From: Alentia gelatinosa
Taxonomy: Eukaryota > Annelida > Polychaeta > Phyllodocida > Polynoidae
Length of the DNA: 64,000 nucleotides
Direction of reading: 5' to 3'
Assembly (NCBI GenBank): GCA_950022655.1
Contig: OX465584.1
Span: 62,436,841 to 62,500,840 of the forward strand
Positions 1-11,676 of the stretch are shown in pieces; positions within the stretch are counted from its first letter, which is position 1; each line of letters begins with the position of its first letter. Made by a program: the position numbers and the translations under genes. The notes below the pieces were generated by a model. It saw only the letters and a list, made by a program, of their open reading frames with translations, searched no databases and had not been told where the DNA came from.

Positions 1-387
1 TCACGAGATATTCGACTATACATCGTCGTTCTTCCACGTCTGTGGGTGAAACGGTATTATGCCAACATAGAAATACAATGTTGAAGGTGAAAATGTACAG
101 ATGAAAGTCGAGCTACTTAAACAAAGAGTAAGGGTACAACTATATGTTACTAGTTTGTATAACATATGAAAGTTCGCCAGTCGTGTAGTACCTTCATACA
201 CTCACAATATTATCTTAATCTAACAACATTTTCAGTAGGTTTTCACATTTTCACCCAATATAGTGAATACAATGAATAATCAATAAGTTGTTATGAATAA
301 TTAACATAGTATTTGTTGTGGTCAATTATGAAAAACATTTGATATAATAAGTGCTATATTGTTAACTTATTATATGAGGTATTATAT
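1..387. other. Non-coding, no gene seen
   Basis: AT-rich sequence with no recognisable coding or repeat structure before the microsatellite. The short open frames here have no family resemblance. Confidence 0.5.

Positions 388-419
<32 letters not shown>
388..419. repeat. (ATA)n microsatellite
   Basis: About ten uninterrupted AAT/ATA triplets. A simple repeat just beyond the 3' end of the DIRS-order element on the opposite strand. Confidence 0.9.
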
Positions 420-476
420 AATAAGATAGCCAAGAAACCAGAATAAAGGGAGAGGTGTGAGGGAGAAAAAAGGAGA

Positions 477-800
477 TTAAGGGTTGGAGAGTGAGTTGAT
501 AGGTGTCTTATTAACGTCATTGATATTTGATGACTTGATATATGTACTGTGGGCGTCTGACCGCCAGCCCCCGTATCTTTGTATATCAAGTTCAGGTACT
601 CCAGCCTGGAATGCCTGGGTTGCCGCCACCTTGCGCAGGCTATGGAGGGTGAATGCCCTCCTCAGGTGCCCTGCCGACTCGAGTCGATTCTCCCATTCTT
701 TGGCCAGAGCTTGTGATGTGATCACGGCCTGGTCTGGCGACATCAGGAATGGCTCCTGTGGTTCGGCCGTAGGGACCACCCGTAGCATCCGTTTGATGGT
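477..800 (-). pseudogene. Tyrosine recombinase catalytic C-terminus (DIRS-order), truncated
   Basis: The frame from about 800 to 477 carries the second half of a tyrosine recombinase. It has the H-x-L-R box (HSLRKVAATQAF), the G-G-W box (QRYGGWRSD) and the nucleophile tyrosine in HSTYIKS. The first catalytic arginine and about 70-100 residues around it are absent between this segment and the upstream frame, so the enzyme is dead. The ATG at 788 is internal and not a real start. The sequence at the break contains CAG/GTGAGT on the minus strand, which looks like a splice donor but sits at a deletion point and is probably chance. Confidence 0.8.
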
Positions 801-2574
801 GGAGACTCACCTGGAAATCCTCCGTGGGGGCCACGTCGCCGCCCGTGAGCCGTAGGTGTGTCTGGACATGGGACAGGTGGTTGGCCACTGTCGCTGGAGA
901 GGGGGCGTGTTCGGCTACATACTCCAGGTAGGCTGTCGTGAAGCTGACCGTGGGGGTCTGAGGGTCCGCCCCCATCCTCGCGCAGAACACCAGGTAGATC
1001 CCCATGGCTGAGCGCTGGTTGGCGACCGTTCCAGGGCACGCTCCTCTGACTGCCAGACAGATGCCCTCATTTGGAGTAAGCGGAGCAGCGGATCTGCATA
1101 TCAACCAGAGAACAGTCACGAATGAGGCATATGTACAAGGCACAATTGGATATAAGCGTTCTTTGTTAATCAGAGAAGATGCCTTATTGTAGTCACGGGG
1201 GGAAAGGTGGGCACGGCTGAGGGCCTCGGCCACGACGTTCTGCACCCCGGGGATGTGAGTGAATATGAGGTCGATCTGTAGGCATGCCTGTACCATCCAT
1301 GCCTGGCGCGCACACTCCGCGAGGACGGGGTTCCGGGCACGGCCGGAGGTTAAGGACTGCATGGTTCCCATGTTGTCGCAGAATAAGTCAATCCTGGTGC
1401 CACGGTCGCAATCGCTCAGGAATGTTTGGAGGGCGTACACCGTGTTGAGTACCTCAAGCTCGGAGATGCATTCCACCGGGTCCTCGATGGGGCATATGTG
1501 GTCAGAATATGAGAAGCGGCCGTCGGTGCCCCCTACTCCTGAGAGGCAGGCATCCACGGTGATACACTTTGTGGGGAGCCTGCGCAGGATGAGGGCGTGG
1601 CCGTTCCAACCATGGGCAAAATGCAAGAACCAATCGAAGTCCTGCCACATCTCCGAGTTGATGTTCACATAGAACCCTTTCATAGCCCATAGGGCCTCGA
1701 GCAATTTGCTAACAAATGCCTGGGCCGGGCGAATACACCTAGATATGTGGAGTACCTTACCAAATATCGATCGAAGCTGTCTCTTGGTGAGAGACCGTTT
1801 CCTCACAACGGCCACGACTTGCTCCCGGACGTTGATGAGTTTTGCCTCGGGGATGGAGAGAGACATGGAGGCTGCATCTATGTCTATCCCGAGCCAAGTG
1901 ACACGTTGGCTTGTCAGCTGGGCCTTGTCTCGGGCCTTGGGGAGGCTTAGCTCTTTGAAGAGGGCACGGGCATCCTCGAAGTCGCATCGTGCCTTGTCCT
2001 CATTGGGGGAGAGAATAATCAGATCGTCCAGGTACATGGCCCCCACGATTCCCCTGGTTGCAAGTATCTCCACTATGGTATCCGCCACAGACTGCATGTG
2101 GTAGGAGAAGGCTCTGGCACCAAACGGCATCGCCGTATCACAGTAGTGCCCACCCTCCCACTCGAAACACAGCAGCGGCCAGTCCAGGGGGTCGCACCTA
2201 AAGTTCTTGCAGGCACGCGAAACATCTGTAGTGGACATGTAGGAGCCCGTTCCAGAAGCGACGAGGCCATGTACGAACCCATCTACAGTCGGGAGGCCGT
2301 GGTCCTGCTCCATTCAGTAGACTGAATTCTTTATGATAAATGAATTGACACTCTGTTCCTTTGGGAATGTCATATCCGTGATTACCCGCCTGTCATCCGT
2401 GCCACGTTTTTCCCGTGTCATCAACTGCGACACGTGACACCGCGGGCTGAACGGCGGCTTATCGAACGGACCTAAGAGATTAGAGTGACACTTCTCTTTC
2501 CTTATGAACATATCCACCTGCGTCGGATAGCTAGTGGCAATGACCACCCCTGACCAAAGGCCATGGGTTACCAA
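640..2574 (-). pseudogene. DIRS-order RT-RNase H-recombinase N-terminus, broken
   Basis: One reading frame runs from 2574 to 640, interrupted by a single TGA at 2314-2316. The first segment holds the RT entry motifs (GPF..PPF, then a K-rich loop and RRVITDMTFP, then SVN). After the stop come the first metal-binding aspartate (STTDVSRA), the catalytic box MYLDDLI, a thumb region, and an RNase H domain (ITVDACLSGVGG with first Asp, then ELEVLN, then DNMGT, then HIPGVQNVVAEALSR). The last ~130 codons are the alpha-helical core-binding part of a tyrosine recombinase. Below about 810 the frame loses similarity because of a deletion or frameshift. The product would copy element RNA and degrade the RNA strand; this copy cannot make it whole. 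Confidence 0.85.
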
Positions 2575-2920
2575 TTCCTGCTAGGTGGCAACAAAATAGT
2601 GTTAGTTATATTTTGTTATTTCAATAATCTAAACCGTGTCTCCTGATGACTCATACTGAACCTAATGGTGAATCTGCATTCCCCAATAGATGCCATAACG
2701 TATCCAAACATATGGAACAATATCTGGTCCTCCAATTAAGCTTGTCTCCATTCCAAGGACTTAATAAATATCATCTCCGTTCCTGCTAAATCATGTTTAT
2801 TAGAGGTAATTGGAGCACTAACTACATAAGAGTGTTGGTAGATGCCATCATAGGTTTGGAAAACAATTATGTCTCAAAAAAGGGATGATGAATGATCAAG
2901 AAAAGTGAAGATCTTTCTCA

Positions 2921-3006
2921 GTTTCTTAGTTTGGATCGCATAGTAATTAACAAGACAAAGCTGTGTGAATTATGTAGCGATTCAGACGAGATGGGATAAA
3001 TAAAAA
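2921..3006 (+). repeat. Degenerate copy of the GCGAAGC-tip hairpin
   Basis: The imperfect stem GTAATTAAC...GTGTGAATTA has a tip with AAAGC, and the flank ATTCAGACGAGATGGGAT matches the right arm of the better copies at 17226 and 49037. Only the first hairpin of the two-hairpin unit is left. Confidence 0.5.
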
Positions 3007-3332
3007 CTGAAATGTGGGGAAAATCATGAGGAGCAATTTGGAATTATTTTAACTTGTAGTTTAATATGCTTTTAGATACAGGAATGACCATCAGTCTAAA
3101 CGATCCTCGTAATCGCAGCAGTGCGGTCGCTACAACATGATAACGTTCATAAGAATCCGGCCGGGGGTTCAGACATGATGCCGCTCACGAAATATGATTC
3201 AGCTCCCTAACAGGAATAATCACATTATTCATTTCTAATTGATTTATAAAATGTTCCTTTTGCTATGCTGGCATAGTTTAGGGAACAGCCACCTCAACAG
3301 CGTGACTACTTATGAAACTCGATTTTGGGTTT

Positions 3333-3392
3333 GCCACTGTTGGTGCCACTGTTGGCGCCACTGTTGGTGCCACTGTTGGTGCCACTGTTGCT
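3333..3392 (+). repeat. 12-bp tandem repeat, five units
   Basis: Five head-to-tail copies of GCCACTGTTGGT with single-base variants. Single copies of the same 12-mer occur inside MITEs at 13510, 18880 and 47700 (reverse), so the array probably grew from MITE sequence. Confidence 0.85.
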
Positions 3393-4153
3393 GTCTTGCC
3401 TCTCGTTATAAGCCATAGACTAGTGAAACAGCACCCAGTATTAAAGTATAACGAGGTACAGGATATTACTAACCGTTAGCTAAGCTAATTATATATTCTA
3501 GTACGGAACATTATTTGTCCTTAACTTCGCAACCTACAATATTTCTATTTCTCCTTATCACAATGGAGTTGACCAGAATTATGAAACTCGATTTATGGTT
3601 AAAACATACATGTAGAATTGTTCGGAGGAAGTTTATCTTTACATAAATATGTTAAAATAGCCGATGAAATATGTTTCAACTAATGAGGAGACAGCTCCCT
3701 GTTTGGTCCTCTCCTACCAGACATCTTGTACTGCTTGGTGTTATGCCATGACCTCAAAGCCAATTTTCCATTTTCTTAGTTCCTTTCCGGTGTATGTTTT
3801 CAAAGTATAATGAATATAGATCTTGGTTTCTTTATCAGTTTTTTTTAACTATGAAAAATATTTCATATCAAGTATTTTTAGCTAGGAATATCTTGAGAGC
3901 ATATTATACTATGTCTGCTTTGAGAGTATACATAGAACAAAGTAGTTGATGAATGTAACTTTTTCGTTCCATTAGACTTCCTTTCGGAGTAGTTGGTTTG
4001 TGGTGCACCCCGGGTGATCCTGTATCATTTAACCTGACCCACCCTGATATTGTAGCTCAGTATAGACAGAGGCTGGTTGCCAAAATAAACCACCCCCTGC
4101 TTTGCGGTACGTCTAAGGGCCCTGCCCTAGATTATACTCGCAGCTAACTTCTT

Positions 4154-4200
4154 TGGGGTGGTGTGTGTGTAGGGGGGGGGTATGGGGGGGGGGTGGGTGT
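4154..4200 (+). repeat. G-rich (GT/G-run) tract
   Basis: Runs of 4, 9, 10 and 3 guanines separated by short GT spacers. It could form a G-quadruplex; no other function is visible. Confidence 0.6.
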
Positions 4201-4293
4201 GAAGCAACGATGACATCACATGTAATGTAATGTAAATGTTTGACATCAGCATGAAGGCTGATACAAAAAACCTCTTTATGAACAAATAATTGC

Positions 4294-4322
4294 CTGAAGA
4301 AGTCCCATAATTGGGACGAAAC
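4294..4322 (+). other. CTGAAGA-stem-GAAAC motif (retroelement 3'-UTR-like)
   Basis: CTGAAGA is followed by the perfect stem GTCCCA/TGGGAC with loop TAAT and then GAAACG. The layout resembles the CUGANGA...GAAA half of a hammerhead ribozyme as carried in 3' parts of Penelope-like elements, but one extra A sits between core and stem. No coding sequence adjoins it. Confidence 0.35.
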
Positions 4323-4937
4323 GTTGCAAAATAATATTGAATTTCGTCCCTCCTCAATCTCGATGTTAAATAAATCCCATAATGAAATATTTATACCTCA
4401 AATAGCTTGTCTGTTTTTTTTGTGGATTTAGAACCAACTTGATTTGATGATTAACTAGCGACTCCGTCGAATCAGAGTTGGCTGTCATTCCCACCCCCCA
4501 CCTGCCCAAGAACGCGCGTGGTGGGGGCAGAATCCAGTAAATGACGCCAGCAATTATGCGATCACACCATGAATATTGATAAGCAGAGGGGCAGCGAGCC
4601 AAATTACATAGACGATGCTATGTCTAGACTCGGCATGATACACGGAAACAGAGTTCCATCCTCCAACTTGAATATATAACTAGGGAGTGTAAACAAATGC
4701 AGCGGACTGCGTTGACATAGGTGGAACACATTGGCAGACTGACGGTAAATCCAATTTACCATAATATGAACACACAGTTATATAAATCAATGCTACAGAC
4801 AGACTATCCATGATATTTACATGGTAATTTACAGCAGTTAAAGTGTTGTAATACGTCTGAATAATAATTACAGTGGATTTGACCTGGCTCATGATTACAG
4901 ATCTACTGACAGTATTGTCAGTACTGGCAGTAGATCA

Positions 4938-5164
4938 GGGAGCTGTTTCAAAAGTCGAGTGAAGTCTCGCCAGCAGCACGTTATGTTTCAAAGTGAGAGG
5001 CCGCAACAGCAAGCGGCACTTTGAATCGAAGCAAAACCGCTACCAATACCCAATAGTGAGGGGCACCTCCACCTCAACAGCGACGCTTCAAGTGCCATTG
5101 TTAGCTCTCGCTTTGGCGGAGAGTACTCTCGTTTAGCACCCTCCCGACTTTTGAAACAGCTCCC
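4938..5164. mobile_element. Fold-back MITE, ends GGGAGCTGTTTCAAAAGTCG
   Basis: A 227-bp element with terminal inverted repeats GGGAGCTGTTTCAAAAGTCG and the complementary CGACTTTTGAAACAGCTCCC. It has no coding capacity. A clear target duplication is not visible. Confidence 0.8.
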
Positions 5165-5985
5165 AGCTCTATAAACCAGTCACAACAGGTGTGAACGCTT
5201 TGAAAAATACACTTATTATCATTAAAAACTGCTTTATTGTCATAAGCAAACCCTCAGTACAACAAAAGACCTTACCCAACCCTGTTCAAACCTAACCCCC
5301 CAGTCTGAATGCTAGTAGCCTAGGCCTAGCCTAGGGATCAGCACAAAAGAATGGATCAGAAACATTAGATATATTCCTAATGTGTAAACTCCAACCATCC
5401 TCATTGACATAAACAATTTAACAAAAGAGAAAAATAAACTCACAGGTCCATAGCTTAACTACTGGCAAACGTTTGTTTACCCTCCCAGCCACAGCACGCC
5501 CCATAAGCCACCATAAGCCATGGCCATATGAGGCAAACCCTGTTTCCGTGTATTTAGGGACCAGCACAACTTGCACTATCTTGACATGGCGGAGGCAGTC
5601 GCACACTGACAAAAATACAGTATTAATTTGTGTTTTAAACATGCCTAGAAATAGATTGAATAAATCATGTAAGCTTGGAAATTAGAATTAGAACCTATCC
5701 TAATCCTGCTCATTCCACACACAGCTCAAAAAGCTTGACGAGATCAAAGATTGAAACGGCTAATTTCGGGTGATTCAAAATTAAAGGAATCCCCCACTAA
5801 AACACACTCTTAGACTGGCGGCACAAAACTTTTGAAAGTAACTGTGCATTGAACCAAACTTCTGACGGGTACAGTATTCCCCAAACCAGACTGGGTGCCA
5901 GTACAATAACATCCCCACAGAGGCAGCAGTGTCACCAACCACATAGGTGAACAGGGTAAAGCATGACAGCTCAGTGTAGGGGAAA
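5165..5985. other. Non-coding, no gene seen
   Basis: Ordinary AT-rich sequence between two MITEs. Short open frames on both strands show no domain. Confidence 0.5.
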
Positions 5986-6827
5986 CTGGGCCCTGTTTTT
6001 CAGTCACGACAATCGTTATGGGCGACGTGTTTTTGCCGTCAGTGTTCGATAGACACGACACTTTAGTGAATAGGCGATATGTCGTGAGTCTAAGAGGCGT
6101 AGGGCAGCCAAACGTGTTTTTCAGTCACGACAATCGTGGGGTCACGTGATTGAAAATGTCGCCCAAATTGTCGTTGGTTAATGACAGCTATGGACATGTC
6201 GTACAGAATTCGCAACTTCACTTCCCCTCGGAATTAAGCAATGAAATTTTAGCACGAGTAAGGTATACATATAATCGATAAATGTCCCAAATATGGAGAA
6301 AATCGGCGACACCGTTCCGAAGTTATAGGCATTTGAATTTCGTCATAGCAATCTCTGCTCTGGTGGCCAGTGTATTTTCCCGACGCCTCCGCTAATTTAT
6401 GCAGCGCCCTTGACATGTTCTGACTTGACTGCCATCAGGAGTAGGGAGGGGGTGACTGGCCACCAGAGCAGACGATTGCTATGACGAAATTCAAACACCG
6501 ATAACTTCGGAACGGTGCAGCCTATTTTCTTCATATTTGGTACGATTATAGGTCATATGTATCCCTTACTTGTATTAAAATTTCATGGCTTAATTCTGTC
6601 GGGAAGTGGGAAAATCCTCTATATACGCACAGTGATGTGTTATAGAACCTAAGACAGTTCTATACTTGTCGTCGCGGCCGACATTTTTCGCGGCGATCGT
6701 GAGTGGCGCACTACGATCGTGTCTATAGAACAGCGGCCATTTTGTGTCTTCCAGAATGTCGTGGAATCGCTGGACGATCGTAGGGTATCTTTGCCCGACG
6801 ATGTCGTTACTGAAAAACAGGGCCCAG
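5986..6827. mobile_element. Fold-back MITE, ends CTGGGCCCTGTTTTTCAGT (copy 1)
   Basis: The terminal inverted repeats are CTGGGCCCTGTTTTTCAGT and ACTGAAAAACAGGGCCCAG. Inside, a second long inverted repeat faces itself: ATTAAGCAATGAAATTTTA...GTCATAGCA at 6235-6355 returns as TGCTATGACGAAATTC...TTCATGGCTTAATTC at 6475-6595. The 842-bp unit is thus one large imperfect hairpin. Further copies lie at 13811 and 14716. No transposase is encoded. Confidence 0.85.
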
Positions 6828-7119
6828 ATCGGAGTACATAATTAACCACTAATCAGAAGGGCGGATCATGAACATATGACCATTAGAACCAATGGGAGTC
6901 AAGTTTACTACTGGCTGCCAGCATTTCACCGCATAAAAAAACCAGCAACACCCGGCTGGGTCATACATCAGCAGTTGCTAGCGCTGTGTGCCTCGTACCT
7001 ATCTATAATATGTGTAAATAATGTGTTTGGGAATTAAACAGTGTTTAGATAATACAATGAGAATAATCAAACATGCTTTTTACAGTGTACTCCACCAAAT
7101 AAAAAAACATATTCAATGA
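6828..7119. other. Non-coding spacer
   Basis: No feature seen between the MITE and the LINE fragment. Confidence 0.4.
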
Positions 7120-8297
7120 CTATTAATTAGCCTGAAGACACGAACCGGAGTTCCACAAGTTAGCATACTTGGGCCTCTTTTATTTAACTGCTTTATTAAT
7201 GATATTAAGGACATTGCTTTTGCTTCCAAACATATATTTTATGCTGATGACCTTGTTTTATACACTAATGATAAGGACATTGGGACATGTATACATCGTT
7301 TACAAAAGGATGCTGATCTACTGCTGAAATGGTGTAATGACAACTCTATATCAGTAAATGCAAAAAAGACCAAATTATGTATTTTCGGTTCACCAAGTTT
7401 ACTGAAAAGGCAAGAATGTATGATCCAAAATTATCCATTGAAATTAGGAGATGCTGAAATTCCTAGATGCAAGTCCTTCAAATATCTTGGTATACTTTTA
7501 GATGATACTCTATCATGGTCTCATATGATAAATGATGTGATACGAAAGGTTAACCAACGCCTATTTCAACTTGCTAGAATTTGAAAGTTAATAAGTAAAG
7601 CAGTGAGTTTAAGGATATATAAAGTGATGATAGCCCCGATCTTCGATTACTCAGGCTACTTCGTAAGTGGTGCCTCAAGTACTTTGTTAAGTAAACTACA
7701 AAAACTACAAAATCGAGGATTAAGAATATGTACTCGTTCTGGTATTGGAGATATTAGTGTTGATAGATTACACAATGAATGTAAGGTAGATCATCTCGCA
7801 GTCAGGCGAACTTATCTGAAATATATGTTCATGAGACGTTATTGCAAAAAATTAGTTCCTGCTAACGAACCAAGAAACCGTACTCAAGAAAAACGACAGG
7901 TAAAACTAAAGAGGCCTCGGACAGGCCATTTCAAGAGAAACCCCTTATATGAGGGTATGTTTCTCTGGAATGACCTGTCAAAAGAGGCTCAGGATTGCCC
8001 TAGATTGTCGACATATAAAAGCCATGTACAGCAGAAGAGTAGGCTACGGACTTTCACAGAATAATAGCTATGTTCAGCGGCAGTTTCATCTCATCTCATT
8101 AACCTCATCAATCACTTATTACCTTACTTACTTACCTGACATATATCGTGTGTTGATTTGAATATGTACCATGTTGTATAAACTGACTGATGTTATGAGG
8201 CTAGGACATATGTAAAGATGTCCACGCTGCGGACACAAAAAACCTGCCGACAGGCAGAATGTCATGTATCTCTTGCTAAATAAAAAAAAATAAAAAA
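7120..8297 (+). pseudogene. 5'-truncated LINE: RT palm to C-terminus, with A-rich tail
   Basis: The frame opens after a TGA at 7117 and runs to 8064 with one in-frame TGA at 7582-7584. It starts in the RT fingers/palm (RTGVPQVSILGPLLF), has the catalytic box FYADDLVLYT and KTKLCIFG, then FKYLGILLDD. The post-RT tail has LQKLQNRGLRIC and FLWNDLSKEAQ, as seen in Jockey/CR1-type elements. The untranslated tail ends in an A-rich AATAAAAAAAAATAAA run at 8279-8297. The start ATG at 7603 is internal. The endonuclease half is absent, the usual result of incomplete target-primed reverse transcription. Confidence 0.85.
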
Positions 8298-8381
8298 ATG
8301 TTTATGCCTATATTGTGTGCCAGCATATATACGGCATTTAACTGTATACATAAGTGTAATCGCTCTAATAACCAACAACCA

Positions 8382-8930
8382 TATCTAAATAAAAATGAAT
8401 TAAATACCATATGTAATCGCTGGTCTTATACATGTCAATTACATTTAGTGTACACATGTAAATCTGGTTACTTAAAAAAAAACGAATAGAACGAGTGTAT
8501 AGTCTAGGAGATACCTTATTGCAAAATGTGTATAGTTACAACTACCTAGGTGTAACACTAGACCCAACCCTAGACTTTAAATGTCACATCCAGCATCTTT
8601 ATAGAAATCTATCACATAAGCTGTACCAACTTACCAAAATGAAGCCATATTTAACAAAAAGTACAGCACTAAGAGTTTTCAAACCTGTATACTTCCTTAT
8701 ATGGATTATTGCGATATATTGTATATGTCATCAAACCTTCATGTTATAAATAAGCTACAAACTTACCAAAACAAATGTATACGGACGTATTTAAAACTCC
8801 ATAAAGGAACGCCTGTTCATGTCATACATGCTACAGCCCAGCTGCCATATCTTAAAGATAGACATCTGATGCATCTAAAGAATTTCATGTATAAAGGCAG
8901 AATTCCACTGGACCGACGGTAGCCAGACAA
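8382..8930 (+). pseudogene. Second LINE RT tail, frameshifted
   Basis: Frames in succession give an RT thumb (the stretch around 8385-8450 rich in W, Q, L), NYLGVTLDPTLDFKCHIQ (8540s) and, after a shift near 8700, MDYCDILYMSS and KLQTYQNKCIRTYLKLHKG. This is the conserved order of the region after the RT palm in non-LTR elements. It is a different family from its neighbour at 7120. At least one frameshift and one stop disable it. Confidence 0.7.
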
Positions 8931-9219
8931 TCGCCGAATATTATCGGATGCCCTATAATTTCTCAAATCTTTGAAAATGGTCATTTATCTAACTATTATT
9001 ATCAGAATTAAATGAATTACAATACGTGAGCTTCCTCTTAAGGGCCTAGAACAATTGATCGGGTGAGAAATCGGCCTGGTGGATTGTGCCCTTTAGAGAG
9101 CTAACGATGCAAACTTTGTGGCCAAGGTACGTGCACTGACTAGAGCAAATGATGTTCCACTGATAAGACGCCATTAACCAAACTGCATGTCGTATGAAAG
9201 GTCTGTTGAATACAATAGT

Positions 9220-9508
9220 AAAACTGGATGAGGTTTAATCCTATGCCACGACTGGGGTTTGGCAAAGTGATTTCACGAGGTGAGGCCGAGTGAAGTCCGG
9301 AGCCAAAACTCCAGGAGTGGAATGCGATGGCCAAGATTAAAACGAATCAGGTTTTGATTTTATCCTACCCTGTCTCCTCGATTTTGTAATATTACATGAT
9401 GATAATTCTGTATGCCACTAGAGCATACAAAACTCCATATGCCAGTCAGTGTGGCATACGGAAACTCAATGTTAAGGCTATGGGATTTTATATTAGGGGT
9501 AGGATAAA
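9220..9508 (+). mobile_element. Double-hairpin element, copy A
   Basis: Hairpin 1 (9220-9352) pairs AAAACTGGATGAGGTTTAATC with the complement of GATTAAAACGAATCAGGTTT; its tip at 9272-9294 is TTCACGAGG-TGAGG-CCGAGTGAA. Hairpin 2 (9357-9508) is closed by TTTATCCTACCC and GGGGTAGGATAAA, with inner GTATGCCACTAGAGCATAC. No coding capacity. The same two-part design recurs at 10333, 16925, 17226, 19751 and 49037. Confidence 0.75.
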
Positions 9509-9746
9509 GGGGCGGAACATTGTGGAATGATCTGTCACCACTCGTACGAAATACGCCTAGATACGAGTATTTTAAAATCTGACAAAGACACATCTAAAAG
9601 AATTGATTCCGAAACTGTAAGCAAGACAGATATGTATTAGTTAATGTACTAGAGCCTTATGTAGAGCTTAATCTTTAAAGGATAAACGGTAAACACCACT
9701 GGTCCTTAACCGTAACAAGATCTATATGTCTAAATTACTTACAATT

Positions 9747-10250
9747 TGCTTCTTTTTTTATTTATTTTTTATTTGCACAAAATGGTACATTAATGGCCTC
9801 TGCCATGGCAGGTATTCTGGCCATTTTGATATCCGATAGAGATCCAGTACAGAAACAGCCCTCTTCCGTAATTACAATAATATATACAAGGGTATGAGGT
9901 AATGATGAGTTGTAGTCCAGCTAACAATACTTATGCCACAATAAATTAATCGGAACGAGTCTTAACAGAAGCAAGTATAACAAACCATCCTGTATCTGCT
10001 TAGGTAAGTCATTCCAACTATCCATACCTCTATAAATCGGACTTTTTTTAAAAGAATGAAGTTCGAGGTCTACACAATTTGATTATTCTTTTATCCTGGC
10101 TCCTAGTCTTCGGATTAACAACAGGATCTAGTTTGTCTTCAATTTTGCGCATGTATAAAAGATTCAAATAGCGACTCCTAAAATCAAGGATTTGTATGTC
10201 ACAAAGTTTATGCAGTTTTTTTTGTTGAAAATTCTCCATTCAATCGAGTG
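9747..10250 (-). pseudogene. LINE C-terminal fragment
   Basis: On the minus strand, a frame from 10239 to 10048 reads KLHKLCDIQILDFRSRYLNL then TRSQDKRIIKLCRPRTSFF. This parallels the C-terminal stretch of the LINE at 7120 (tract with TQEKRQVKLKRPRTGHF). Beyond the stop the 3' region runs to an A-rich tail (T-rich on the + strand at 9750-9775). It is 5'-truncated and dead. Confidence 0.65.
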
Positions 10251-10332
10251 CATATTCTTAGGCCTCTATTTTGACTCTTCTAAAGCAATTTAATTGTCGA
10301 CCGGGCTCCCGATGCGCACCAATATTTAGAAG

Positions 10333-10625
10333 GAAACCCATGAGATGAAAATAGCTTGGTCCGTACTCCACTGAGTTTGACTGCAGAGTAATTCACGAAG
10401 CAAAGCTGAGTAAATTACTCTGCCGTCAAAAGAGGTGGAGTGCAAACCAAGTTATTTTCATCTCGTGGGTTTCTGATTTTATCTCACCCCGTATATATAA
10501 CATTATTTATTGATGAAATGAATTACCAAATTAGCCATTGAGTATTGGATCAAAAAAAACTCACAGCCGTGGAGTACGAGTTCCTAATGTTAATCCTATG
10601 GAGAAAAATACCGGGGTGAGATAAA
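10333..10625 (+). mobile_element. Double-hairpin element, copy B
   Basis: Hairpin 1 pairs ACCCATGAGATGAAAATA with TATTTTCATCTCGTGGGT; its tip at 10389-10417 is TAATTCACGAA-GCAAAGC-TGAGTAAATTA. Hairpin 2 is closed by TTTATCTCACCCC (10479) and GGGGTGAGATAAA (10613-10625). The stem sequences differ from copy A, but the tip and layout are the same. The satellite array starts 25 bases later. Confidence 0.75.
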
Positions 10626-10650
10626 CGCAGATATTGACCTCCTGATATAA

Positions 10651-11676
10651 CCGACGCGCTACGATAAAAAACCCGTATCATATAGAGGGTCTATACAACA
10701 CCGACGCGCACCGACGCACTACGATAAAAAAAACCTGTATCATATAGAGGGGTCATACAACACCGACGCGCACCGACGCACTACGATAAAAAAACCCGTA
10801 TCATATAGAGGGTCTATACAACACCGACGCGCACCGACGCACTACGATAAAAAACCCGTATCATATAGAGGGTCTATACAACACCGACGCGCACCGACGC
10901 ACTACGATAAAAAACCCGTATCATATAGAGGGTCTATACAACACCGACGCGCACCGACGCACTACGATAAAAAAACCCGTATCATATAGAGGGTCTATAC
11001 AACACCGACGCGCACCGACGCACTACGATAAAAAACCCGTATCATATAGAGGGTCTATACAAGACCGACGCGCACCGACGCACTACGATAAAAAACCCGT
11101 ATCATATAGAGGGTCTATACAACACCGACGCGCACCGACGCACTACGATAAAAAACCCGTATCATAAAGAGGGTCTATACAACACCGACGTGCACCGACG
11201 CACTATGATAAAAAACCCGTATCATATAGAGGGTCTATACAACACCGACGCGCACCGACGCACTACGATAAAAAAACCCATATCATATAGAGGGTCTAAA
11301 CAACACCGACGCGCACCGACGCACTACGATATATAAAACCCTTATCATATAGAGGGTCTATACAACACCGACGCGCACCGACGCACTACGATGAATAAAA
11401 CCCTTATCATATAGAGGGTCTATACAACACCGACGCGCACCGACGCACTACGATAAAAAACCTGTATCATATAGAGGGTCTATACAACACCGACGCGCAC
11501 CGACGCACTACGATAAATAAAACCCGTATCATATAGAGGGTCTGTACAACACCGACGCGCACCGACGCACTACGATAAAAAACCCGTATCATATAGAGGG
11601 TCTATACAACACCGACGCGCACCGACGCACTACGATAAAAAAACCCGTATCATATAGAGGGTCTATACAACAACCG
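10651..11676 (+). repeat. 60-bp satellite array, about 17 units
   Basis: Head-to-tail units of about 60 bp made of CACCGACGCGCACCGACG, CACTACGAT, an A-run of variable length, ACCCGTATCATATAGAGGGT and CTATACAA. Most units are identical apart from the A-run length and rare substitutions. Each unit carries two CACCGACG boxes 10 bp apart and the palindrome TATAGA-GGG-TCTATA. Right of the array (11690-12110) single decayed boxes occur in inverted and direct orientation. The array is CpG-rich compared with its AT-rich surroundings. Confidence 0.95.

Larger units (their letters stand above)
477..2574 (-). mobile_element. Decayed DIRS-order (tyrosine recombinase) retroelement
   Basis: Read on the minus strand, the order is reverse transcriptase, RNase H, then a tyrosine recombinase. 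This order defines DIRS-type elements (DIRS, Ngaro, PAT) and is not found in LTR elements or LINEs, which use a DDE integrase or an endonuclease. The copy is 5'-truncated near 2574: no gag is seen. It has an in-frame TGA between the first RT segment and the rest (2314-2316), and an internal loss inside the recombinase near 790-810. I cannot find the split or inverted terminal repeats that would separate DIRS from Ngaro, so the subfamily is open. Confidence 0.85.
2575..4293. other. Non-coding with repeat fragments
   Basis: No gene seen. It contains the degenerate hairpin at 2921-3006, the 12-mer array at 3333-3392, a G-rich tract near 4154-4200, and at 3205-3300 a partial relative of the MITE at 4938 (shared CCACCTCAACAGCG). 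Confidence 0.5.

Noticed and set aside
4294..4322. Active hammerhead ribozyme
   Set aside because: One extra base between core and stem II and no matching stems I and III.
10651..11676. CRISPR-like repeat array
   Set aside because: Units are tandem without unique spacers and the genome is eukaryotic; it is a satellite.
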